Positions 17,643-26,991 are shown, counted from the stretch's first letter. The stretch is 64,000 nucleotides of DNA from Gottfriedia luciferensis (GCF_001712755.1 NZ_MDKC01000003.1:175725-239724), one strand, 5' to 3'. Notes: generated by a model from the letters alone, not told the origin. Numbers and translations are program-made.

Positions 17643-18182
17643 ATGTCAAAACGTAACAAAGCTTTACGCAATATTCTAGTCGGAGTCGCAATTGGTGCAG
17701 GAGTTACTCTACTTAACAAGGAAAATCGTGAGAAAATCTCACGTAAAGGAAGAAGCGTAACAAACAAATTAAATCAAATTAAAGAAGATCCAGAAATCGT
17801 AAAAGGTGCTGTTCGAAATCAATTGAGAGTAGTACAAAGCTCAGTTGAGAAATTAGAAGGCAATGTACAGCTTGTAAAAGATAAATGGATCGAAATTAAA
17901 GATTCAACATTGAATAAGTTTGATAAAGGCTCTTCTAAAGTATCAGAAAAAGCAGTTGAAGCTGTAGAAGCGAAAATTGAAGATTCAATCGATTTAGAAG
18001 AAGGCAAATCACAAATTTCAGCGACTTCACTAGAGGTAAACCATGAAAATGAATCTTCTGAAACTGACGAGCAGTTAGAAGCTACTCTTGAAGGTATTGA
18101 AGATTTAACTGATGAAAATGCAGATGAAGTACAAGAGAAAGTAGAATCAATTTTATTGGCAGGTAATACATCTAAAGAATAA
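17643..18182 (+). CDS. yfkI: YtxH-like general-stress-type protein
   Basis: A 179-residue protein starting 13 bases after yfkJ behind GAGGAGGA. The N-terminus has a short hydrophobic glycine-rich segment (NILVGVAIGAGVTLL), typical of YtxH-type proteins. A long polar, probably helical region follows, with a very acidic tail (EATLEGIEDLTDENADEVQEKVE). No catalytic motif is visible. Its position between phosphatase and YihY-like protein matches B. subtilis yfkI; function unknown. Confidence 0.75.
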   Translation: MSKRNKALRNILVGVAIGAGVTLLNKENREKISRKGRSVTNKLNQIKEDPEIVKGAVRNQLRVVQSSVEKLEGNVQLVKDKWIEIKDSTLNKFDKGSSKVSEKAVEAVEAKIEDSIDLEEGKSQISATSLEVNHENESSETDEQLEATLEGIEDLTDENADEVQEKVESILLAGNTSKE

Positions 18183-18199
18183 CAATTGAAGGTGTCAAT

Positions 18200-19081
18200 T
18201 TGATTAAGAAAAAGAATTCTATTGTAGCATTTGTTTGGGATTTAGTGAAAAAGTGTATGGAAGACGAAATAGTATCTCGTTCAGCAGAGCTAGCATATTA
18301 CTTAATGCTATCTCTTTTTCCATTTCTACTTGTTCTAACTCAAGTCGTAACCTATTTACCGCTTTCTACTGATCAAATATTGTCATTCTTGAGTCAATAT
18401 GCTCCGCCAGATGCTATGGCTATTATACGAAGTAACTTGCAGTTAATAATCGGGCAATCACATGGTGGAGTTTTATCAGTAGGGTTAATTGCAACTATTT
18501 GGGCTGCATCCAATGGGATTAATGCAATCATCCGAGCACTTAACGATGCGTATGATGTAGAGGATAAACGGAATTATTTTGTTACAAGAGGAGTTTCAAT
18601 TCTTTTAACAATTATTATGATTTTTGTAATTGTCTTTGCATTATTAATACCAGTGTTCGGGAAAGTAATTGCTAAGTCTGTATTTCAATTTTTAGATATA
18701 TCTCAAGATTTCTTATATACATGGAGCTTAATTCGTTGGTCACTAAGCTTTGTGATTCTAATGATTGTATTTACTGTTCTATATTCGATTGGACCGAGTA
18801 AAGTAGTTCACATTAAAAAGGTGTTTTTTGGTTCACTATTTGCAACATTTGGATGGATCATTTCTTCATTTGGTTTTGCTTTTTACGTTGATAACTTTGG
18901 TAATTACACAAGTCATTACGGTAGTTTAGGTGGAATTATTGTCTTGATGATTTGGTTTTTTATTTCGGCAATGGTTGTGATTATTGGTGGAGAGCTTAAT
19001 GCACTAATAAAGCAAAGACAGTATGGTAAGCACAAAGCAAAACCAAAATTAATTGACCCTAATAATCCAAATCCAAAATAA
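18200..19081 (+). CDS. yfkH: YihY/UPF0761-family membrane protein
   Basis: A 293-residue inner-membrane protein with about six helices, of the family once misannotated as ribonuclease BN. TTG start preceded by GAAGGTG. Family features are SRSAELAYYLMLSLFPFLL at the N-terminus, WAASNGINAIIRALNDAYDVE after the second helix and YGSLGGIIVLMIWFFISAMVVIIGGELNA near the C-terminus. It is the third gene of yfkJIH, 17 bases after yfkI. The molecular role of the family is not settled. Confidence 0.88.
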   Translation: MIKKKNSIVAFVWDLVKKCMEDEIVSRSAELAYYLMLSLFPFLLVLTQVVTYLPLSTDQILSFLSQYAPPDAMAIIRSNLQLIIGQSHGGVLSVGLIATIWAASNGINAIIRALNDAYDVEDKRNYFVTRGVSILLTIIMIFVIVFALLIPVFGKVIAKSVFQFLDISQDFLYTWSLIRWSLSFVILMIVFTVLYSIGPSKVVHIKKVFFGSLFATFGWIISSFGFAFYVDNFGNYTSHYGSLGGIIVLMIWFFISAMVVIIGGELNALIKQRQYGKHKAKPKLIDPNNPNPK

Positions 19082-19175
19082 TTTCTTCTATAATATAAAT
19101 GGAGTTTTCTTCCATGAGTAGTCTTATTTTAGAGAGGTAAACTAAAAAAGACTTCAAAAAGGGAGGAACATTAAA

Positions 19176-19289
19176 ATGAGTAATAATAAGAAAAACCATA
19201 ATGATAAATCCAATAAGAAACAAAAAAGTAGCTCTCATCCAAAGGGCAAAACTAGCGGTTCGGCAAACGGACATAATGATTACCATTAA
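19176..19289 (+). CDS. Small basic hydrophilic peptide, 37 residues
   Basis: ATG preceded by a strong AGGGAGGA site. The product is rich in Asn, Lys, Ser and His, has no hydrophobic segment and ends NGHNDYH. Composition resembles the short minor spore proteins of Bacillus, but I cannot match it to a named Ssp family. It lies 94 bases after yfkH and just before a strong terminator, so it is probably transcribed with or just after yfkH. The case rests on the ribosome site and terminator. Confidence 0.5.
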   Translation: MSNNKKNHNDKSNKKQKSSSHPKGKTSGSANGHNDYH

Positions 19290-19353
19290 TTTATAAACTG
19301 ACTAAAATAGTTGCTTTTCCTGCTAAAAAGCTCATTACAGTTCAGTTTAGAAG

Positions 19354-19390
19354 AAAAAGCATCGTACAATTTTGTACGATGCTTTTTTTT
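19354..19390. terminator. Bidirectional terminator
   Basis: Perfect stem AAAAAGCATCGTACAA / TTGTACGATGCTTTTT with a two-base centre and T-runs on both strands. It overlaps the last codon of the minus-strand ATPase gene. Confidence 0.9.
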
Positions 19391-21308
19391 AATCTCTTAA
19401 TAATCTTAATGAATTAAGAATAACTAAAATTGTACTTCCTTCGTGACCGATTACTCCGTATGGTAAATCAATGATTTGTAGGAAATTCGAGCAGATCAGG
19501 AATGCGATTACGCTTAGTGAAAAGATAATATTTTGTTTTACGATCCTGTTCATGCGTTTAGATAAAGTGATTGCTTTTGATATTTTTGTTAAATCGTTTT
19601 TCATCAAAACGACATCTGCAGTTTCTAAAGCAACTCCAGTTCCTCCACCCATTGCAATTCCTACATTTGCAGTTGCTAAAGCAGGGGCATCGTTTATACC
19701 ATCACCAACCATTGCAACTTGACCATAGTTGTCTTTTAGCTTTTTAACAATCGAAACTTTCTCATCAGGTAAGCAAGATGCAAAGTATTCATTGATTTCA
19801 CTTTCGGCAGCAATTGCTTTGGCCGTTTGTTCAGAGTCACCTGTAATCATGACTGTCTTAACACCTAATTTATTTAAAGTAGATAAGGCTTGTTTTGATT
19901 CGTTACGAACTAAATCTTTTAATGAGAAAATCGCAACAACTTTATCTTGAGTACCTACATAAACAATTGTATTTCCTTCTTGTTCCCATTTTTGTTCAAA
20001 ATGAATTAGCGGATTTTGTTTCATTGTTACGAATTCTTTTTTACCTACTCTATACTCAGATCCATTTAAAATCGCTGATACTCCGAAACCAGGATGGTCA
20101 TCAATTTGTTCAAATGAAGAAGATACTGTGATTCCTTGTTTCGTAGCGTATTCAACAATTGCTGAAGCTAGAGGATGAGTTGAGTATCTTTCAATTGAAG
20201 CAACGATCGATAATAACTCTGTACGATCAAAATCTTCTATTTTCTCAAAACCAGTTACTTCTGGCTTACCAATCGTTAAAGTACCAGTTTTATCGAATGC
20301 GATTGCTTTTAATACACCTAATCGCTCTAAATGAATACCGCCTTTAACAAGAATTCCCGACTTTGCTCCATTCGAGATTGCAGATAAAACAGCTGGTGTA
20401 ATCGATGCTACTAATGCACAAGGTGATGCAACAACTAGTAAAATCATTGCTCGATAAAATGTTGTTGTCCATGACCAATCTAATGCAAAATGCGGTAAAA
20501 ACATCATGAATACTACGGCAATTAATACTCCTTTAACATAAACACCTTCAAATTTTTCAATGAATTGTTGAGAAGGTGTTTGTTCACTTTGAGCTGTTTG
20601 AACAAGATTAATGATTTTTTGGAAAAGAGTCTCATCACTATGTTTCGTAATTTCTACTACTAGTGTTCCTTTAATGTTGATTGTTCCTGCAAACACTTCA
20701 TCATTTAAGTTTTTAACAACTGGAATTGATTCGCCTGTAAGAGCAGCTTCATCTACTAATGTTTCGCCCTTAACGATCTGACCATCAGCAGGAATACGTT
20801 CTCCAGCTTTAATTAAAATATAATCACCAATGTTTAAACTTTTAATGCTGACAACTTCTTCAACTTCATCAACTAATCGAATTGCTGTTTGTGGCTGAAG
20901 AGATAATAATGAAGAAATCTCTTTATTTGTTTTATTTAACGTATATGTTTCGAGTGCGCCGCTTAATGCAAATATGAAAATCAGTACTGCCCCTTCAGTC
21001 CAATATCCAATTGCAGCTGAACCAACTGCCGCAATAATCATTAGCATTTCAACGTTTAGTTCCTTTTCAGCAATCGTATCTTCAATACCTTCCTTTGCCT
21101 TTGCATATCCTCCAATACAAAATGCTAAAACATATAAAATGATCGACATGATTGAATTATCGTTTTTAACGAATGAAGCAATTAGAATTAATACACCAGA
21201 AACTAATGCAGCAATTAATTCTCCATGTTTTGAAAGAAATGATGTAGATTCTACATGGTCGGCTTCATAAGTAGCATGAATCGTAGTAACTTTTGGACTT
21301 GCTTCCAT
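19389..21308 (-). CDS. pfeT: P1B4-type metal efflux ATPase (PfeT/ZosA-like)
   Basis: A 639-residue P-type ATPase. There is no N-terminal metal-binding HMA domain, as in B. subtilis PfeT (formerly ZosA). Landmarks: TGES actuator loop (191-194), SPC metal motif (295-297) instead of CPC, phosphorylated Asp339 in DKTGTLT, the hinge GDGINDAP, and HEGST (about 622-626) in the last helix. The SPC plus HEGST pair is diagnostic of P1B4 pumps. By family the pump exports ferrous iron, possibly also Zn or Co. Ribosome site AAAGGGG precedes the ATG. The 5' region carries a PerR-like box and a long hairpin. A CadA-type Cd/Zn role is less likely given SPC. Confidence 0.85.
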   Translation of the reverse strand: MEASPKVTTIHATYEADHVESTSFLSKHGELIAALVSGVLILIASFVKNDNSIMSIILYVLAFCIGGYAKAKEGIEDTIAEKELNVEMLMIIAAVGSAAIGYWTEGAVLIFIFALSGALETYTLNKTNKEISSLLSLQPQTAIRLVDEVEEVVSIKSLNIGDYILIKAGERIPADGQIVKGETLVDEAALTGESIPVVKNLNDEVFAGTINIKGTLVVEITKHSDETLFQKIINLVQTAQSEQTPSQQFIEKFEGVYVKGVLIAVVFMMFLPHFALDWSWTTTFYRAMILLVVASPCALVASITPAVLSAISNGAKSGILVKGGIHLERLGVLKAIAFDKTGTLTIGKPEVTGFEKIEDFDRTELLSIVASIERYSTHPLASAIVEYATKQGITVSSSFEQIDDHPGFGVSAILNGSEYRVGKKEFVTMKQNPLIHFEQKWEQEGNTIVYVGTQDKVVAIFSLKDLVRNESKQALSTLNKLGVKTVMITGDSEQTAKAIAAESEINEYFASCLPDEKVSIVKKLKDNYGQVAMVGDGINDAPALATANVGIAMGGGTGVALETADVVLMKNDLTKISKAITLSKRMNRIVKQNIIFSLSVIAFLICSNFLQIIDLPYGVIGHEGSTILVILNSLRLLRD

Positions 21309-21361
21309 AATAAATACCCCTTTCTTTTTTTCAATTGAGAAAAATAATCAAATTCACTATC

Positions 21362-21414
21362 CTTATAAAACGACGAAAGCTGCCGTCCTAGGACAGCAGC
21401 GTACATTTTATAAG
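21362..21414 (-). promoter_or_regulatory. Long hairpin in the pfeT leader
   Basis: Nested inverted repeat. The outer arms CTTATAAAA / TTTTATAAG enclose an inner ten-pair GC-rich stem GCTGCTGTCC / GGACGGCAGC (minus-strand reading) around CTAG. No T-run follows, so it is not an ordinary terminator. It lies 54 bases upstream of the start, in the expected untranslated leader. Confidence 0.5.
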
Positions 21415-21464
21415 ACCTTACTATTTATTTAATCTCTTAGTTGTGTAGTTCACAGATTTCTTAA

Positions 21465-21479
21465 TTAAAATAATTCTTA
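21465..21479. promoter_or_regulatory. PerR-like box upstream of pfeT
   Basis: TTAAAATAATTCTTA matches the PerR consensus TTATAATNATTATAA at 12 of 14 fixed positions and the Fur 7-1-7 consensus at 10. PerR and Fur control of pfeT is known in B. subtilis, which supports the site. It is about 157 bases before the start, so the promoter is probably nearby (TAATAT-type -10 sequences adjoin it). Confidence 0.5.
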
Positions 21480-21790
21480 TTAAATATATATTACCACATT
21501 ACTTTAAATGTGTAGAAAAAAATTTACTTTTAGATTAAAAATTTTTTAATGAATGTGATCGAGTTGTGAAAATAGAGGTACGGGTGGGCAGACATGACTT
21601 CAGTCCGCTTATTTAATTTTAACGGTTCTTTTGATTAATAAATTTTCTGATGTTCATTAAAGAATTTTAAGCTTCCAACCGATATTTATACAGTAAGGAC
21701 ATTAAATACATATTTGTTACTACATTAAATCCTAGTTTATCTATTTCAAATTCAAAAAAGTATAGCAAATATAAATAAAAATAAAAAGCT
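21480..21790. other. Divergent intergenic region
   Basis: About 310 bases between the pfeT control region and the next plus-strand gene. It is AT-rich, with no coding potential and no confident promoter. Confidence 0.4.
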
Positions 21791-21800
21791 GGTGGAGATT

Positions 21801-22733
21801 TTGAAAAAAAAAATTATACAATCGATTGCAATTATAGGATCTGTTTCATGTATTAATTCTATGGATCTATTAGAAGCGGATGCAGAAAGTACAATTACAA
21901 ATCAACCTAAAGAATTGATTTCATACGTGGATCACTATATCTCAACAGGGGACGGCGTACGTATTCGTTCAGGGGCAGGAACGAATTATCGTATTTTAGG
22001 AAGCGTAAATAAGAATGCTAAATTAGATGTCATATCTTCCTCAAATGGTTGGTACAAGATTACTTATCAAGGAAGAACCGGATATATAAGCGGCAGTTAT
22101 GTTCAAAAACAAAGAAAAATTGAAGATGAAGAACCAGTATCAAATACGAGTAAATATATTGTAACTGGAGCTACAGTAAATATTCGCTCAGGAGCGGGAA
22201 CGAATTACAATATAATAGGTAGTGCGATAAAAGATCAGAAATTAGACGTTATTTCAACTTCAAATGGTTGGCACAAGATCATCTTTCAAAGAAAAACCGC
22301 TTATATAAGTGCTGGATATACTAAAAAAGAAATTGATCATTCAAATGATTCGACATACAATGAGCAAAATATGATTTCTTTTGCAAAACAATTTTTAGGA
22401 GTTCCTTACAAATGGGCAGGAGTATCTCCTACGGGTTTTGATTGCAGTGGTTTTATTTATTATGTCCTTAAGGAAAATGGTAAGCCGTATGGAAGAACAA
22501 ATGTATCGGGTTATTGGCATAACAATACCTTATTCCAAAAAGTAACAACTTCACAGCCCGGTGATTTGATATTTTTTCAAAATACATATACGTATGGACC
22601 ATCACACATGGGCATTATGATAAATAAAAATGAATTTATTCAAGCTGGTAGCAGTACCGGCGTTACGATTTCCAATATAAATGACTCATATTGGAAAAAT
22701 CATTTTTTAGGGTATAAGCGATTAAAATCATAA
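21801..22733 (+). CDS. Secreted NlpC/P60 peptidoglycan hydrolase with two SH3b domains
   Basis: A 310-residue cell-wall hydrolase, by family a gamma-D-glutamyl/diaminopimelate endopeptidase. I place the start at TTG 21801 because the only ribosome-site-like sequence (GGTGGAG) precedes it and overlaps the alternative GTG at 21792; the spacing is short, so this is uncertain. Signal peptide, then SH3b domain 1 (GDGVRIRSGAGTNYRILG...), SH3b domain 2 (GATVNIRSGAGTNYNIIG...), and a C-terminal NlpC/P60 domain with catalytic Cys in GFDCSGF and His in SHMGIM. It is a single gene with no obvious operon partner. Confidence 0.9.
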   Translation: MKKKIIQSIAIIGSVSCINSMDLLEADAESTITNQPKELISYVDHYISTGDGVRIRSGAGTNYRILGSVNKNAKLDVISSSNGWYKITYQGRTGYISGSYVQKQRKIEDEEPVSNTSKYIVTGATVNIRSGAGTNYNIIGSAIKDQKLDVISTSNGWHKIIFQRKTAYISAGYTKKEIDHSNDSTYNEQNMISFAKQFLGVPYKWAGVSPTGFDCSGFIYYVLKENGKPYGRTNVSGYWHNNTLFQKVTTSQPGDLIFFQNTYTYGPSHMGIMINKNEFIQAGSSTGVTISNINDSYWKNHFLGYKRLKS

Positions 22734-22823
22734 TTTAAAATCTCATATAAAGATTTCCAACAATTGTCTTTAACTTCAGGCCAATCTTAAAATCAAACAG
22801 ATAGAAGGAATGTCCTATAGATG

Positions 22824-22844
22824 ATAGAATAAACTGTATTCTAT
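22824..22844. promoter_or_regulatory. Inverted repeat before the EamA gene
   Basis: ATAGAATA, five-base loop AACTG, TATTCTAT: a perfect 8-bp inverted repeat ending 29 bases before the start codon, placed like an operator. No regulator gene is adjacent. Confidence 0.4.
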
Positions 22845-22873
22845 AGAGAGAAAAAGGCTTATGGAGGGAAACA

Positions 22874-23818
22874 ATGTCTGCAAAGAGATTTTTTACACAT
22901 CCTTTGGGAGTGATTGCATCAGCGGTTATTACAACTTTTTTATGGGGAAGCGCATTTCCGTTTATTAAGCTAAGTTATGAGCACTTGCATATTGGGAAGA
23001 ATGAGATTTGGAAACAAATGATTTTTGCGGGTTATCGTTTCTTTTTGGCCTCATTATTAATTTTAATATTTTTTACGATAATCGGTAGAAAGTTAACTTT
23101 TAAGCGAGATACTTTTTTTGTAGTAGGAAAAGTAGGCTTGTTTCAAACATTTTTACAATATGTGTTGTTTTATATTGGATTGAGTTTTTCAACTGGAGTC
23201 CAAGGCTCAATTATTGCTGGAACGACTTCGTTTTTTCAACTTTTAGCAGCGCATTTTATGTATAAAAATGATCGGTTAAATTTGCGTAAGATTCTTGGTG
23301 TAACAGTAGGGTTTGCTGGTGTAATTATCGTGAATATTACAAAGGGCACTCTTTCTTTACATTTAGGAATTGGCGAAATTTTATTATTGTTTGCAATGGC
23401 GTTTGGTGGCTATGGTAATGTACTTGCTAAGGAAGCTGCAAAGAAAGTCGATGTTGCCTATTTAACGGCATATCAAATGATGATCGGTTCAATTGGATTG
23501 TTATTAATTGGTGGATTAACGGCAGGGTTTTTACCGTTTCACTTTGATTTAAAAACGTTTGGCATGCTAGTTTATTTATCGGTGCTTTCATCTGTAGGTT
23601 TCATACTGTGGAACAATGTCATGAAATATAACCAGGTTGGAAAAGTATCAATGTACTTATTCTTAGTTCCTGTTTTTGGTGTTATTTTATCATCAATCAT
23701 GCTGAATGAAGTGTTATCTTATCTTGTGTTTATTGGTTTAATAATGGTTACGTCAGGTATTATTATTGTGAATTATCAAAAGGATCAACGAAGCACTCAT
23801 ATGAAGAGTGCATCTTGA
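22874..23818 (+). CDS. EamA/DMT-superfamily transporter
   Basis: A 314-residue membrane protein with ten predicted helices forming two EamA repeats (about 12-155 and 168-300). The first helix has TTFLWGSAFPFIKLS, typical of RhaT/EamA exporters. The second repeat starts at GIGEILLLFAMAFGGYGNVLAKEA. Ribosome site TGGAGGG precedes the ATG. It is monocistronic, between an inverted repeat and a strong terminator. Metabolite export (often amino acids) is the usual family role; the substrate is unknown. Confidence 0.88.
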   Translation: MSAKRFFTHPLGVIASAVITTFLWGSAFPFIKLSYEHLHIGKNEIWKQMIFAGYRFFLASLLILIFFTIIGRKLTFKRDTFFVVGKVGLFQTFLQYVLFYIGLSFSTGVQGSIIAGTTSFFQLLAAHFMYKNDRLNLRKILGVTVGFAGVIIVNITKGTLSLHLGIGEILLLFAMAFGGYGNVLAKEAAKKVDVAYLTAYQMMIGSIGLLLIGGLTAGFLPFHFDLKTFGMLVYLSVLSSVGFILWNNVMKYNQVGKVSMYLFLVPVFGVILSSIMLNEVLSYLVFIGLIMVTSGIIIVNYQKDQRSTHMKSAS

Positions 23819-23843
23819 CTTAGAATAGAATGCATCCCGAATA

Positions 23844-23890
23844 AAAGCAACTCTACTTTTTAATAATAAGGTAGAGTTGCTTTTTTTTTA
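23844..23890 (+). terminator. Terminator of the EamA gene
   Basis: AAAGCAACTCTACTTT and its complement ending GTAGAGTTGCTTT, followed by a T-run. It insulates the following sugar transporter operon. Confidence 0.9.
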
Positions 23891-23917
23891 TAGATCGTTA
23901 TGAAGGGAGGTACATAG

Positions 23918-24871
23918 TTGTCAAAGTTTGATAAAGCAATGAATAAAGAAGTTGAAACAGTTGTAGATGATGCTACTGACTTTAAGGTCTCCTATCGAAA
24001 GAAACGTAGAAATAGTGGAAGTTTTATCGTATTTGTTGGTCCAGCATTTCTAGTATTTGCAGCTTTAGTACTTATTCCATTTTTAATGGGTCTTTATTAT
24101 TCCTTTACAAATTGGAATGGGGTAGTCGGAAATATCCATTATGTCGGTTTTGATAATTATAAGTACATATTTACGCAAGATGCAGACTTTAAACAGTCTT
24201 TTATTATTACCACAAAGTATACGTTTTTTGCAGTAATCTTAACGAATTTGATTGGCTTTGGCTTAGCCCTATTAGTTACGAAGGGGCTCAAATCAAGAAA
24301 TATCCTTAGAACGATTTTCTTTTTACCTAACTTAATAGGTGGGTTATTACTCGGTTTTATTTGGCAATTCATTTTTAATAAAGGTCTCACTTCATTAGGA
24401 GCTGCGCTAGGTATCGATTCTCTAATGCAGTCATTATTAGGTACTGCAAACGGAGCGTTTTGGGCAATTATTATTGTAGCCATTTGGCAAGGTGCAGGAT
24501 ATATCATGATTATTTATGTAGCGGCACTCCAAGGTGTACCTCAGGAATTGATTGAAGCAGCTCAAGTTGACGGCGCAGATCGTTTTACGACTTTAAGGAA
24601 AATCATCATTCCAATGGTAGCACCAGCTGTAACTGTTTGTTTATTTTTAACAATCTCATGGTCGTTCAAAGTATTTGATCAAAATTTATCACTTACTGGT
24701 GGTGGACCATTTAAATCGACCGAAATGCTTGCGTTAAACATTTATACAGAAGCATTTGTAAACAATCGATACGGATTAGGAGAAGCAAAAGCTATTGTCT
24801 TCTTCGTCGTTGTCGCAGCTATTTCAATTCTCCAAGTTTATTTAACGAAGAAAAGGGAGGTTGAAGCATAG
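23918..24871 (+). CDS. Sugar ABC transporter permease 1, copy 1 (MsmF-like)
   Basis: A 317-residue inner-membrane permease of the carbohydrate uptake transporter-1 family. TTG start behind GGGAGG. N-terminal helix after a charged tail (SYRKKRRNSG), six helices in all, EAA loop ELIEAAQVDGADRFTTLRKIIIPM, and C-terminus EAKAIVFFVVVAAISILQVYLTKKREVEA. It is first of a three-gene operon (two permeases, binding protein) that lacks an ATPase. By analogy with MsmX/MsmK systems a shared ATPase elsewhere would power it. It is closely similar to the product at 33291-34226, suggesting a duplication. Confidence 0.9.
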   Translation: MSKFDKAMNKEVETVVDDATDFKVSYRKKRRNSGSFIVFVGPAFLVFAALVLIPFLMGLYYSFTNWNGVVGNIHYVGFDNYKYIFTQDADFKQSFIITTKYTFFAVILTNLIGFGLALLVTKGLKSRNILRTIFFLPNLIGGLLLGFIWQFIFNKGLTSLGAALGIDSLMQSLLGTANGAFWAIIIVAIWQGAGYIMIIYVAALQGVPQELIEAAQVDGADRFTTLRKIIIPMVAPAVTVCLFLTISWSFKVFDQNLSLTGGGPFKSTEMLALNIYTEAFVNNRYGLGEAKAIVFFVVVAAISILQVYLTKKREVEA

Positions 24872-25701
24872 TGGAAAATGAACGCTATACCGGACTGACG
24901 TTTTTGCTTGAGCTATTTGGGATTATTTTAGCGATATTTTTCCTTGTACCCTTCTACTATGTATTAGGGAACTCGTTTAAATCCTTTGCAGATATTTTGC
25001 AAAATACATCATCGCTACCAAAATCCTTAGATTTTACAAATTACTCCCAAGCGATTGCCGTCATGGATTTCTGGAGGGCTTTATTGAATTCTTTAATTGT
25101 AACAGTAGCCAGTAATGTGTTGATCGTTTTATTTTGCTCAATGGCAGCTTATAAACTCGTTCGCACCAGGCACAAAATTTCAACGATTATTTTCTTTATT
25201 TTTGTTGCAACGATGGTAATTCCTTTTCAATCAATTATGATTCCACTTGTTAAAGTTGGAAGTACACTTCATTTGATGAATAGTCATTACGGACTTGTTG
25301 TTATGTATTTAGCGTTTGGCTCAGCACTTTCAATTTTTCTCTATCACGGTTTTATAAAAGGTATTCCAATTGAGCTGGAAGAAGCAGCGATTATTGATGG
25401 ATGTTCACCATATATGGTGTTTTGGAAAGTGGTGTTTCCTTTATTAAAACCGATCACCGTAACAATAGTTATATTAAATACGTTATGGATTTGGAATGAT
25501 TTCTTGTTACCATCTCTAGTTTTGCGTGATGAGGAGCTACGCACAATACCACTGGCTACTTTTTATTTTTTTGGCGCGTATACAAAACAATGGAATTTAG
25601 CACTTGCCGGATTAGTTTTAGGCATTACACCGTTATTAATCTTTTTCTTCGCTGCCCAAAAGCAAATTATTCGTGGTATTACAAGTGGCTCAATAAAGTA
25701 A
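24871..25701 (+). CDS. Sugar ABC transporter permease 2, copy 1 (MsmG-like)
   Basis: A 276-residue permease, the partner half of the channel. The GTG start shares one base with the preceding stop (TAGTG), so translation is coupled; the ribosome site GGGAGG lies inside the upstream gene. It has six helices and EAA loop ELEEAAIIDGCSPYMVFWKVVFPLLKP. Nearly every residue matches its paralogue at 34226-35056. The substrate, a mono- or oligosaccharide, is unknown. Confidence 0.9.
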   Translation: MENERYTGLTFLLELFGIILAIFFLVPFYYVLGNSFKSFADILQNTSSLPKSLDFTNYSQAIAVMDFWRALLNSLIVTVASNVLIVLFCSMAAYKLVRTRHKISTIIFFIFVATMVIPFQSIMIPLVKVGSTLHLMNSHYGLVVMYLAFGSALSIFLYHGFIKGIPIELEEAAIIDGCSPYMVFWKVVFPLLKPITVTIVILNTLWIWNDFLLPSLVLRDEELRTIPLATFYFFGAYTKQWNLALAGLVLGITPLLIFFFAAQKQIIRGITSGSIK

Positions 25702-25716
25702 GTTAAGGAGGATCAT

Positions 25717-26991
25717 ATGAATAAAAAATTATTTAAGTCGATTGCCGTTTTATCAACTAGTATGTTGTTGTTTACTGGATGTAATAATAAAAAAGAAGAA
25801 ACAAAAAAGCCTGGTGCTAATGAAAAAATTACATTAAATATTTTTCAATTTAAAGCTGAAATTGCAAAAGATCTAGAGGCTTTAGCAAAGGAATATCAAA
25901 AGGAAAATAAAAATGTAACGGTAAAGGTTCAAACAGTGGGTGGGGGTGCCGATTATGGAGCAGCATTAAAAGCTCAATTTGCATCAGGAAATGAACCGGA
26001 TATTTTCAATAATGGTGGATACCAAGAGGCTGTTACTTGGAAGGATAAACTCGAGGACCTGTCAGATCAAGATTGGGTGAAGGATTTATATCCGGAAACA
26101 GAAAAACCGATGACAGTTGATGGCAAATTACTCGGAATGCCTATGAACACGGAAGGTTATGGATTCATTTACAATAAAGACTTATTTGATAAAGCTGGAA
26201 TAACCCAATTGCCAAAAACATTAACTGAATTAGATGCAACAGCAAAAAAATTAAAAGACGCTGGCATTACACCATTTTCAGTTGGCTATGGTGAGTGGTG
26301 GATTTTAGGTATTCATTTATTAAATATTCCATTCGCACAACAACCTGACCCAGATAAATTTATCGCCGATTTAAATGCAGGGAAAGTAAAAATCCCTGAT
26401 AATGATAAATTTAAGGAGTTTATAAAATTATTTGATTTAACGATTAAATATGGAAATAAAAATCCATTAACAACGGATTACAATACACAAGTGACAAATT
26501 TTGCATCTGGAAAAACAGCTATGATGCAACAAGGAAACTGGACACAAGGTATGATTGATGGCATTACACCAAATATGAAACTTGGTCTTCTACCAATGCC
26601 GATTAATGATGACAAAAATGCAATGGATAAAATCCCTGTAGGTGTACCTAATAACTGGGTAGTTAACAAAAATTCAAAAAACAAAGAAGAAGCGAAGAAG
26701 TTTTTAAACTGGATGGTTTCCTCTGATACAGGCAAAAAATATATCGTTGAAAAGTTTAAATTTATTCCAGCAGTGAAAACAATTGAAGGAAAAGGCTTAG
26801 GCCCAATTGCTGATGATATTCAAAAGTACTCAGCTGAAGGCAAAGTACTTTCTTGGAACTGGTTTAAGTATCCAAACGGAGCAACAAATGAATTCGGTGC
26901 TTCAATGCAAGCATATGTTGGAGGACAAAAAAATCCACAGCAATTACTACAATCACTTCAGGATACTTGGGATAAGTTAAAGAAACAGTAG
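25717..26991 (+). CDS. Sugar-binding lipoprotein, copy 1 (MsmE-like)
   Basis: A 424-residue extracellular solute-binding protein (SBP family 1) anchored by lipidated Cys22 (lipobox FTGC). The ligand-cleft region GGGADYGAALKAQFASGNEPDIFNNGG and NNWVVNKNSKNKEEAKKFLNWM are typical of maltodextrin/oligosaccharide binders. Start: ATG behind AAGGAGG, 15 bases after the permease. A terminator follows directly. It shares most of its sequence with the paralogue at 35186-36457, so both systems probably take related sugars. Confidence 0.9.
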   Translation: MNKKLFKSIAVLSTSMLLFTGCNNKKEETKKPGANEKITLNIFQFKAEIAKDLEALAKEYQKENKNVTVKVQTVGGGADYGAALKAQFASGNEPDIFNNGGYQEAVTWKDKLEDLSDQDWVKDLYPETEKPMTVDGKLLGMPMNTEGYGFIYNKDLFDKAGITQLPKTLTELDATAKKLKDAGITPFSVGYGEWWILGIHLLNIPFAQQPDPDKFIADLNAGKVKIPDNDKFKEFIKLFDLTIKYGNKNPLTTDYNTQVTNFASGKTAMMQQGNWTQGMIDGITPNMKLGLLPMPINDDKNAMDKIPVGVPNNWVVNKNSKNKEEAKKFLNWMVSSDTGKKYIVEKFKFIPAVKTIEGKGLGPIADDIQKYSAEGKVLSWNWFKYPNGATNEFGASMQAYVGGQKNPQQLLQSLQDTWDKLKKQ

